From assembly GCA_965659945.1 (NCBI GenBank), contig CBFHYJ010000025.1, positions 1-21,933 on the forward strand: a stretch of DNA of 21,933 nucleotides, in the 5' to 3' direction. The notes beneath the pieces were generated by a model. The model was given only the letters and a program-made list of their open reading frames with translations, ran no database searches and had not been told where the DNA came from. The stretch comes from VMDJ01 sp965659945 (GTDB lineage: Bacteria > Pseudomonadota > Gammaproteobacteria > Chromatiales > Chromatiaceae). A program made the translations under genes and the position numbers. This document shows, in pieces, positions 16,057 through 21,933 of this stretch. How positions within the stretch are numbered: the first letter of the stretch is position 1; every line of letters starts with the position of its first letter.

Positions 16057-17028
16057 ATGACAAACTCTGTACTTATGGATAACGTCTACCGCATTGGCGC
16101 TGTTTCGCGTCTCACTGGCATCCCTGCTGACACCTTACGTATATGGGAGCGCCGCTATCACCTAGTTGACCCACAGCGAACCGAGAAAGGCGGTCGCTTG
16201 TACAGCCAAGCGGATGTCAATCGACTCACTATGATTAAAGCTCTCGTGGATCAAGGCCATGCAATTAGTACGGTGGCCAACTTGGAAACACGCGAACTCA
16301 ATGATCGCTTGTCTCGCGCTCGTCCTCACAACTTACCTGAGGTAGGTAGTGGTCGACACGATGTTTGCATCGTTGGCCAAGCCATTACGGTTCGTGCCAA
16401 CAATACTGCTCAAATGCCAGAAGGTTTAGAGCTTGCCGGCACCTATACCGATCTTGATTCATTCATGGAGGACGACACCTGCTGCCAAACGCTAGTGATT
16501 GAATTCCCGTTCTTGGATCGCACTATCGTTAAAAAGCTGCAAGATGAAACATTGCAAAAACGTTACGACAACATCATCGTTATATACGCGTTTGCACCAT
16601 CAATCATCTTGCGCCAGATGAAACGCTTACAGATCACTACCGAACGTGCACCTGTTTCTATCGATCATATTTGGCAGATGTGTGCTGGTAACATGCCACA
16701 TCAGGTCGACTGGTCACCTTCTGTGTTCCAACCCGATACTGTATTAACAGAGCCTGCACCGAAGCGTCAGTTCAGTTCGCAACAGTTAGCTAAATTATCG
16801 CAGATGACCTCAGCTTTGAAGTGCGAGTGCCCACACCATCTGTCATCTATCATCGAAACCTTGGTGGCTTTCGAGCAATACAGCACCGAGTGTGAGAATG
16901 ATTCACCTCAAGATGCGGCACTACACAGTTATTTACACATCATGACGGCGAAAGCACGCTGGCTAATGGAAGTGGCGTTAGAAAAATTGGCCGAGGTCGA
17001 GAACATCGACACCAATAAATTGGTTTAA
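16057..17028 (+). CDS. MerR-family transcriptional regulator without B12-binding motif (LitR-like)
   Basis: A 323-residue regulator. Residues 11-80 are a MerR winged helix-turn-helix: YRIGAVSRLTGIPADTLRIWERRY followed by GGRLYSQADVNRL. CarH/LitR photoreceptors carry after this a cobalamin domain with a DxHxxG-type histidine motif; I find no such motif here. Residues 100-200 look like a degenerate Rossmann-like part (DVCIVGQAI, TLVIEFPFLD, NIIVIYAFAP). The C-terminal part has ALKCECPHHLSSIIETLVAFEQYSTEC with C256, C258 and C279, a conserved-looking cysteine cluster that might sense redox or bind metal. It is co-transcribed with the peroxidase, SDR and NTF2 genes, so it should regulate its own operon. 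ATG 16057 follows GAGG by nine bases. Its stop overlaps the convergent GMC gene by 4 bases. Confidence 0.88.
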   Translation: MTNSVLMDNVYRIGAVSRLTGIPADTLRIWERRYHLVDPQRTEKGGRLYSQADVNRLTMIKALVDQGHAISTVANLETRELNDRLSRARPHNLPEVGSGRHDVCIVGQAITVRANNTAQMPEGLELAGTYTDLDSFMEDDTCCQTLVIEFPFLDRTIVKKLQDETLQKRYDNIIVIYAFAPSIILRQMKRLQITTERAPVSIDHIWQMCAGNMPHQVDWSPSVFQPDTVLTEPAPKRQFSSQQLAKLSQMTSALKCECPHHLSSIIETLVAFEQYSTECENDSPQDAALHSYLHIMTAKARWLMEVALEKLAEVENIDTNKLV

Positions 17029-18743
17029 CTCCAATCCTCTTGCGCAATCCACTGCGCAGCCTTTTCAGCAATCATCAGCGTGGGACTATTTGTGTTTCCG
17101 CTGGTGATTGTTGGCATCACACTCGCATCAACTAATCGAAGCCCTTTAATCACCCCACCCTGACCATCACGCACGCAAAGACGTGAGTCAGTAACTGCTT
17201 GCGGATCATCAACGCGTCCCATCCTCGCTGTTCCAACAGGATGGAAAATCGTAGTGCCGATATCGCCTGCCACACGTGCAAGCTCTTCATCGGTTTGATA
17301 TTGCAGACCCGGCTTTAACTCTTCTGGTTGATATGGCGAGAATGCCGATTGCTCAACAATCTTTCGAGTAACGCGCAGCGAATCTGCAGCCACCCTACGA
17401 TCTTCCTCTGTACTAAGGTAGTTGGTCACAATTTTTGGCGACTGACGATAATCAGGCTGATCAATATGTACATGCCCACGACTACTTGGATTGAGATTAC
17501 ATACGCTAGCCGTAATCGCAGGATATAGATGCAAAGGCTCACCAAAGGCATCTAAGCTCAGTGGCTGCACATGGTATTCAATATTTGGCCACTGATAATC
17601 ATCAGAACTGCGCGTAAACGCGCCTAGCTGTGAGGGCGCCATACTCATCGTCCCACTGCGCTTAAAGGCATACTCCATCGCAATGGATATTTTTCCTAGC
17701 CAACTATTTGCAATGGTGTTGAGTGTTTTGACGTTATGCACTTTATATACAGATCGAATCTGCAAGTGATCTTGCAAGCCCTCACCCACACCCGGCAGAT
17801 CCGCAACCACAGGTATATCCAATGCACGTAATCGACTCGCTTGACCCAGGCCTGATAACTCAAGGATCTGAGGAGAACCCACAGCGCCTGCACTGAGAAT
17901 CACCGAATCATTTGCCGTGAGCCGCATCTCATCGTCAGTTGTCTCAACAAGCAGGCCGGAGCAATACAAAGCATCATCATTTTTTTGCATGATGAGCTTT
18001 TTCACTTGAGTGTTTGTCATCACCGTGAGGTTCGCACGCTTACCTTGTATCTCACGCAAGAAGGCTTTACTGGTGTTCCATCTCCATCCTTTACGTTGAT
18101 TCACTTCGAAGAATGAAACACCTTCGTTATTACCGGTATTGAAATCATCGACCTTAGGAATACCTGTTTGATGCGCTGCCTCAGCAAAAGCATCCAAGAT
18201 ATCCCAACGTAATCGCTGGCGTTCCACTCGCCATTCACCACCGGCTTTATGTTGCTTAAACAACTGCGCATAACGACTGGAATCACCACGAAGAAAATCT
18301 GTCCCAGCCGCTTTACTCGCATGATGTGCTTTAACACCTGAATGGTGGTCTTCGTGTGCCGTGAAATAGTCTTCGACGTTTGACCAACGCCATTGCTCAT
18401 CGCCGGTCACCTCTGCCCAGTGCTCATAATCACGAGATTGACCGCGCAGATACAACATTGCATTAATACTCGAACAACCACCCAGCACCTTGCCGCGTGG
18501 ATAACGCAATTGCCGACCATTTAAACCTGCATCAGGTTCAGTTTGATACATCCAGTCAGTGCGCTGATTGCCAATACAGTAAAGATAGCCCACCGGTATA
18601 TGGATCCAGTGGTAGTTATCCTTTCCACCCGCTTCAATCAGCAACACCGACTTATCGGTGTTCATACTTAAACGATTAGCGAGCAAACAACCTGCTGTAC
18701 CCGCACCGACAATAATGTAATCAAAGGTCTTCTGACTCATCAT
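17025..18743 (-). CDS. GMC-family FAD oxidoreductase (choline dehydrogenase-like)
   Basis: A 572-residue glucose-methanol-choline family flavoprotein. The FAD motif IIVGAGTAGCLLANRL is at 10-25; GMC signature 1 is RGKVLGGCSSINAMLYLRG at 83-101; signature 2 is VILSAGAVGSPQILELSG. The catalytic His-Asn pair is H501 (TTIFHPVGTARMG) and N552 (NTNSPTLMIAE). Members oxidise alcohols, and a few act on fatty acids. Relative to choline dehydrogenase there is an extra stretch of some 25-40 residues (KAHHASKAAGTDF onward, about 138-170). It starts 38 bases downstream of the photolyase gene on the same strand and probably shares its transcript. The substrate is unknown. Two start codons in tandem (ATGATG) exist; the difference is one residue. 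Confidence 0.9.
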   Translation of the reverse strand: MMSQKTFDYIIVGAGTAGCLLANRLSMNTDKSVLLIEAGGKDNYHWIHIPVGYLYCIGNQRTDWMYQTEPDAGLNGRQLRYPRGKVLGGCSSINAMLYLRGQSRDYEHWAEVTGDEQWRWSNVEDYFTAHEDHHSGVKAHHASKAAGTDFLRGDSSRYAQLFKQHKAGGEWRVERQRLRWDILDAFAEAAHQTGIPKVDDFNTGNNEGVSFFEVNQRKGWRWNTSKAFLREIQGKRANLTVMTNTQVKKLIMQKNDDALYCSGLLVETTDDEMRLTANDSVILSAGAVGSPQILELSGLGQASRLRALDIPVVADLPGVGEGLQDHLQIRSVYKVHNVKTLNTIANSWLGKISIAMEYAFKRSGTMSMAPSQLGAFTRSSDDYQWPNIEYHVQPLSLDAFGEPLHLYPAITASVCNLNPSSRGHVHIDQPDYRQSPKIVTNYLSTEEDRRVAADSLRVTRKIVEQSAFSPYQPEELKPGLQYQTDEELARVAGDIGTTIFHPVGTARMGRVDDPQAVTDSRLCVRDGQGGVIKGLRLVDASVMPTITSGNTNSPTLMIAEKAAQWIAQEDWS

Positions 18744-18781
18744 GTCTTTATAGGCGAATCGAGCGAACTTTTCTTGACGAT

Positions 18782-20176
18782 TTAAGCTGCAGCTCCCTTG
18801 ATCGTTTCCCAGACGCTCAATGCGCGTTCACGGCCCGACTTCAGGTCAACAATCGGCATGGGGTAATCTTTACCAGGTACAAACTTCACCAGTCGGCAGA
18901 TCTCTTCTGGCGCAGCCCATGGCTGATGAATCCATTTATCTGGTAGCTCAGCTAACTCAGGTACCCATCGACGTACATAGTCACCCTTGGGATCAAACTT
19001 CTCACCTTGTGTGACAGGATTAAAGATACGGAAATAAGGCGCCGCATCGACACCACTTCCTGCCGTCCACTGCCAACTTAAACTATTTTGCGAGACATCA
19101 GCATCAACCAAGGTGTCCATGAACCATTGAGCGCCTTCACGCCAATCAACCATCATGTGTTTTGTGAGTAATGATGCAACGATCATTCGTACACGGTTAT
19201 GCATATAACCTGTCTGCCATAACTCACGCATACCAGCATCAACCATCGGTATACCGGTCAAGCCTTTCTGCCACGCCTTAATTTGATCGACATTATTGAT
19301 CCATGGAATCACATCGAAACGTGAGTCCATATTTTCTTCTTCGGTAGTTGGCCAGTGATACAGCACATAATGTGAAAACTCCCGCCACGCCAGCTCACGA
19401 ATAAATGAACCGGTTAAATGTTTTGCGCCAGCCCTTGCAACAATCTCGCGCGGACTGACTTGTCCAAAATGCAGATACGGCGATAGACGTGAACAACCAT
19501 CGACAGCAGGCACATTACGTAACTCACCATAGCCCTCAATCGCTTGCGCTAAAAAACCATCAATGCGCTGATCCATCGATTGGGTACTGATAGACCAGTG
19601 CTCAGCCAACATCGACATCCATGGGCGTTGCGCTTTAGCTTTGACCTGATGCAGATCTGACTCCGCAGCCATCAACTTGCCTAACGATGATGAATCCACA
19701 TTTTCATACGGCTCAGCAAAGCCATGCTTAAGCGCTGCTTTATAAAAAGGTGTAAACACACGATAAGGCGTTTCATCACCTTTCAACACTTCCCATGGCT
19801 CGACTAATAAATTACCCGGGAAGCTCGCTACCGCAATTCCGCCATCCTTTAATTGCTGTTTGAGTTCACTGTCACGCGCCATGATTTTTGGCTGGTAACA
19901 ACGATTCCAATAGACAGCATCCGCTGATAACTCCCCCATCAATTTAGGCAGTATCTCTTTGGCATTGCCGCATCGATAGATTAGTTTTCCGACAAGCTGC
20001 TCAGTGAAGTCCGTCAGCGCCTCAAAGCGCCACCAATCAGAGGCACTTGGTGACGCAAGATCTGCTTCATCGATGTAAACAACAGCGACCTCATCATGAT
20101 GACGTAAGGCATAGCTAAGCCCTGGGTTATCGCGTAAACGAAGATCGTTTCTACACCAAAAAATTGCCTTACTCAT
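18782..20176 (-). CDS. phrB: Class I CPD deoxyribodipyrimidine photolyase
   Basis: A 464-residue light-driven repair enzyme that splits cyclobutane pyrimidine dimers using FADH-. It has the N-terminal antenna domain (IFWCRNDLRLRDNPGL, residues 5-20) and the C-terminal FAD domain with CSRLSPYLHFGQVSPREI (228-245), GIPMVDAGMREL, MHNRVRMIVASLLTKH and WQWTAGSGVDAAPYFRIFNP. All three tryptophans of the E. coli electron-transfer triad (W306, W359, W382) are matched, at W292, W345 and W368 with the same spacing. It is probably co-transcribed with the GMC gene downstream. Its start codon lies only 19 bases after the terminator stem of the upstream mqo-like gene, leaving little room for a promoter of its own. 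Being part of this cluster fits light-controlled expression, but no dyad like that at 14248 is seen upstream. Confidence 0.95.
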   Translation of the reverse strand: MSKAIFWCRNDLRLRDNPGLSYALRHHDEVAVVYIDEADLASPSASDWWRFEALTDFTEQLVGKLIYRCGNAKEILPKLMGELSADAVYWNRCYQPKIMARDSELKQQLKDGGIAVASFPGNLLVEPWEVLKGDETPYRVFTPFYKAALKHGFAEPYENVDSSSLGKLMAAESDLHQVKAKAQRPWMSMLAEHWSISTQSMDQRIDGFLAQAIEGYGELRNVPAVDGCSRLSPYLHFGQVSPREIVARAGAKHLTGSFIRELAWREFSHYVLYHWPTTEEENMDSRFDVIPWINNVDQIKAWQKGLTGIPMVDAGMRELWQTGYMHNRVRMIVASLLTKHMMVDWREGAQWFMDTLVDADVSQNSLSWQWTAGSGVDAAPYFRIFNPVTQGEKFDPKGDYVRRWVPELAELPDKWIHQPWAAPEEICRLVKFVPGKDYPMPIVDLKSGRERALSVWETIKGAAA

Positions 20177-20191
20177 CAGGGACGTTCCAAT

Positions 20192-20230
20192 AAAAAACCC
20201 GCGAAGCCTAAAGCATAGGCTACGCGGGTT
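20192..20230 (-). terminator. Rho-independent terminator between mqo-like gene and photolyase
   Basis: AACCCGCG (20196-20203) pairs with CGCGGGTT (20223-20230), continued by AGCCTA/TAGGCT (20205-20210 and 20216-20221) around a 5-base loop, with one A-A mismatch. On the minus strand the stem is followed by six T (20192-20197). It terminates the mqo-like transcript, yet lies directly before the photolyase start on the same strand, so it might also limit readthrough into it. Confidence 0.9.
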
Positions 20231-20265
20231 GACTTTTATTGCGACTGAAAAGTCTTGGTCAAACG

Positions 20266-21648
20266 TTAACTTGCGTTAAGCATGCGCGAGGTCGCGTTTT
20301 CATCGTTAGTTGGACCATCATCAAGCAAATCACGCGCAAAACCTTCTTCATCAAAGTTTGCACCCAATAGCTTCACCACAGTACGCAAATCGATCTCTGC
20401 GTTTTCCAAACAAGTAGTCGCACCAGGCGATGGCGTGACATTAAAGATCAAACCCTCGCCGGTACTGATCTTTGACTCACCCATCAACAATTTACGGTTG
20501 TTCTTATCAATCAACTGCGGACGAACACCACCAACTTTGCTCGCAAAGGTCAGGTCTTTATAGGCCATATCCGGCACGATCTTGCGCGCATCTTTTAAAA
20601 ACAGCGTTTTACGTAAGAAGGGAATCTCAAATAGAAAGTTCTTCGCCATGTAGTTACGAATGTCGGTCACCTTGAGCAGGTCGTACAACACATTCCATAC
20701 CTTGATATCGAACTTAAACACCCGGAAGAAGTCTTTCATGGTCTGCCAGTTGTAACGCTCGAGCACCGGCAATACCAATGCCGTTGGTCCCCAACGGGTT
20801 TTACCAGGCACCATCACATCTGGGTCGCCATGGATGGCGGCAAATGGCAGCTTATCGTTTTGAACCGTGTACACCTTGCCGTTGAGTACTTGTGGGGTGA
20901 AGTAATAACTTCCCGCGACGGGCAACACCGAAAAGTGACGTCCAAAGCCCATTTGATGGGCCATTCGCAAGCTATGTCCGCCAGCACAAGCCACTAAGGT
21001 ACGCGTCAGATAGCTCGTGTCTTCGGTTGTCACGCGATACATGCCATCGTCTTGTTTTTCGATCTTTACCACTTGCTGGTTATAGTGCACCTCCACCTCT
21101 TTACCTTCAGCTTTTTTCGCCTGACGGATGAAAGAACGAGATAAAGCCTCAAAATTCACTGCGGTGTATTCGTCTTCAGAACCCAAGGCCACAACTTCAT
21201 CCTGTCGCAGTGTGCCTTTTGAATAGGCTACTGCCGGCTCAATACGCGCAATATCCTTGAGCTCCAACAGACGCATATTCGTGAAATGCGGTGAAAACAC
21301 CTCAAATCGCTCACGCAGGCGCTGGCATTCTGACGCACCCACACCTAAAACCATCTTTGGATATTTGAAAATCAAATGATCAATATCGGGCTGCGCGGTG
21401 GCAAAACGCTCCACCATACGCGCCGCGCGCTTCACCTTTTGAGCCTTCTCGAGGGTGTAATTGGTTTCAATATCACCACAGTGAAGGGTCTGTGAGTTGT
21501 TGCTATGGAGTGAGTTCACACGAGCAGATGCGGCGTACTTCTCTAGCATGCCAATATGTTTGATATCACTGTATTTCGAGGCTAGATACAGCAATGCCGT
21601 GCCTGAAATACCGCCACCAACGATTAAAAGATCGAAAGGTTTACTCAT
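20266..21648 (-). CDS. mqo: Malate:quinone oxidoreductase-type FAD protein (Helicobacter-like class)
   Basis: A 460-residue FAD-dependent oxidoreductase. FAD motif DLLIVGGGISGTALLYLAS is at 6-24; SLHSNNSQTLHCGDIETNY and TLEKAQKVKRAARMV follow, a pattern I associate with the short Mqo class of epsilonproteobacteria rather than E. coli Mqo (about 550 residues). Later blocks are VACAGGHSLRMAHQMG, LPVAGSYYF, KTRWGPTALVLP, and GGVRPQLIDKNNRKLLMGE with VTPSPGATTCLENA at the flavin-closing end. Mqo is a peripheral membrane enzyme that oxidises malate to oxaloacetate and passes electrons to the quinone pool. Related 2-hydroxyacid oxidases (LhgO-like) share the fold, so the substrate remains an inference. 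Start ATG has a good AGGGAGA site. It is terminated at 20192-20230; its promoter should lie in 21649-21780. Confidence 0.8.
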   Translation of the reverse strand: MSKPFDLLIVGGGISGTALLYLASKYSDIKHIGMLEKYAASARVNSLHSNNSQTLHCGDIETNYTLEKAQKVKRAARMVERFATAQPDIDHLIFKYPKMVLGVGASECQRLRERFEVFSPHFTNMRLLELKDIARIEPAVAYSKGTLRQDEVVALGSEDEYTAVNFEALSRSFIRQAKKAEGKEVEVHYNQQVVKIEKQDDGMYRVTTEDTSYLTRTLVACAGGHSLRMAHQMGFGRHFSVLPVAGSYYFTPQVLNGKVYTVQNDKLPFAAIHGDPDVMVPGKTRWGPTALVLPVLERYNWQTMKDFFRVFKFDIKVWNVLYDLLKVTDIRNYMAKNFLFEIPFLRKTLFLKDARKIVPDMAYKDLTFASKVGGVRPQLIDKNNRKLLMGESKISTGEGLIFNVTPSPGATTCLENAEIDLRTVVKLLGANFDEEGFARDLLDDGPTNDENATSRMLNAS

Positions 21649-21808
21649 CGATTTTTCTCCCTACTTCTACAGCATTGGACTCCGCAAAATTGGGGCTTTT
21701 GGCTCCACAGTCCTGGGGCATCCTTTGGATTTAGGAACCTGTATACCTATATATGTTGGGCATTGGGACTGAAAAAACGCCTGAATTGAAAAAAGTAAGA
21801 CTTAAGTA

Positions 21809-21836
21809 TTGACATATTATAAAATACTTATATACT
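21809..21836 (+). promoter_or_regulatory. Sigma-70-like promoter for the gene at 21904
   Basis: TTGACA (21809-21814), a 16-base AT-only-rich spacer, and TATACT (21831-21836) form a near-consensus promoter about 70 bases upstream of the start codon. The spacer and -10 contain a tandem ATACTTAT repeat. Confidence 0.8.
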
Positions 21837-21847
21837 TATATTTATTA

Positions 21848-21868
21848 GCTGATCAGTGGTTGGTCAGC
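21848..21868 (+). promoter_or_regulatory. Inverted repeat in the leader or operator of the gene at 21904
   Basis: GCTGATCA (21848-21855) and TGGTCAGC (21861-21868) are complementary at 7 of 8 positions, with a G-T pair possible in RNA, around GTGGT. It starts about 12 bases after the -10 element, so it is either an operator over the transcription start or a 5' hairpin in the mRNA. Confidence 0.45.
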
Positions 21869-21903
21869 GAAACACTTCTAAACAATTTTTTGAGGATTTA
21901 ACA

Positions 21904-21933
21904 ATGAAAAAGATCATCGCAATCGCAGCTATC
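21904..21933 (+). CDS. Exported protein, N-terminal fragment
   Basis: Only ten codons are in the window (MKKIIAIAAI). A lysine pair followed by an unbroken hydrophobic run is the start of a Sec signal peptide. A clear GAGGA ribosome binding site lies about eight bases upstream, and a strong promoter with a possible leader hairpin precedes it, which suggests a well-expressed envelope or secreted protein such as a porin or binding protein. Its identity cannot be told from this fragment. Confidence 0.75.
   Translation, partial: MKKIIAIAAI

Noticed and set aside
18101..18400. Second leftward open frame inside the GMC gene.
   Set aside because: It is an out-of-frame shadow; the GMC reading frame is intact across it, so there is no frameshift to explain.
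1..21933. CRISPR arrays, tRNA or rRNA genes, insertion sequences, phage genes.
   Set aside because: No regularly spaced repeats, no cloverleaf-type sequence between genes, and no transposase or integrase were seen by eye; gaps between genes are too short to hold most of these.

Overview
The window reads as a stretch of a gammaproteobacterial chromosome, probably a free-living aerobe. This rests on protein-family content (Hsp33, a TtcA-family PP-loop enzyme, a YdiJ-like FAD/Fe-S oxidoreductase, a MerR-photolyase-lipid gene cluster) and intermediate GC content. Genus is not assignable by eye. Coding density is very high. I saw no rRNA, tRNA, CRISPR array, insertion sequence or phage gene. No gene-free stretch exceeds 300 bases.

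Left part (1-10000), mixed housekeeping and metabolism: the 3' end of msrA; hslO (Hsp33), convergent and abutting it; a dCache-type periplasmic sensor gene broken by an in-frame TAA and lacking any output domain, coupled to a small unrecognised gene; a secreted dienelactone-hydrolase-like enzyme; a family-4-like uracil-DNA glycosylase; a short TtcA-family protein; a D-2-hydroxyacid dehydrogenase (HprA-like); and, divergent from it, a giant FAD/Fe-S/CCG oxidoreductase likely to oxidise a D-2-hydroxyacid.

Centre (10031-20176), the most interesting region: a stress and membrane-lipid cluster built around a divergent promoter at 14193-14295. Leftward runs a tightly overlapping five-gene operon: COG2907 flavoprotein, DUF1365, cyclopropane-fatty-acid-synthase-like methyltransferase, DCC-family (DUF393) thiol protein, SRPBCC protein. 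Rightward runs glutathione peroxidase, short-chain dehydrogenase, NTF2-like protein and a MerR-family regulator with no recognisable cobalamin-binding motif. Converging on that operon are a class I CPD photolyase and a GMC flavoprotein. Relatives of this gene set are known from light or singlet-oxygen responses (ChrR/RpoE or LitR regulons) and from furan fatty acid synthesis (UfaM/UfaO). The CFA-like enzyme here lacks two of the bicarbonate-site residues of E. coli Cfa, so it probably does not make ordinary cyclopropanes. A 22-bp perfect-arm dyad (TTGTAC-N10-GTACAA) covers the presumed -10 region and is the best operator candidate for the MerR protein.

Right end (20266-21933): a malate:quinone-oxidoreductase-type gene of the Helicobacter-like class, with a strong terminator placed only 19 bases before the photolyase start codon. 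After it come a strong sigma-70-like promoter and the first codons of an exported protein that runs off the window.
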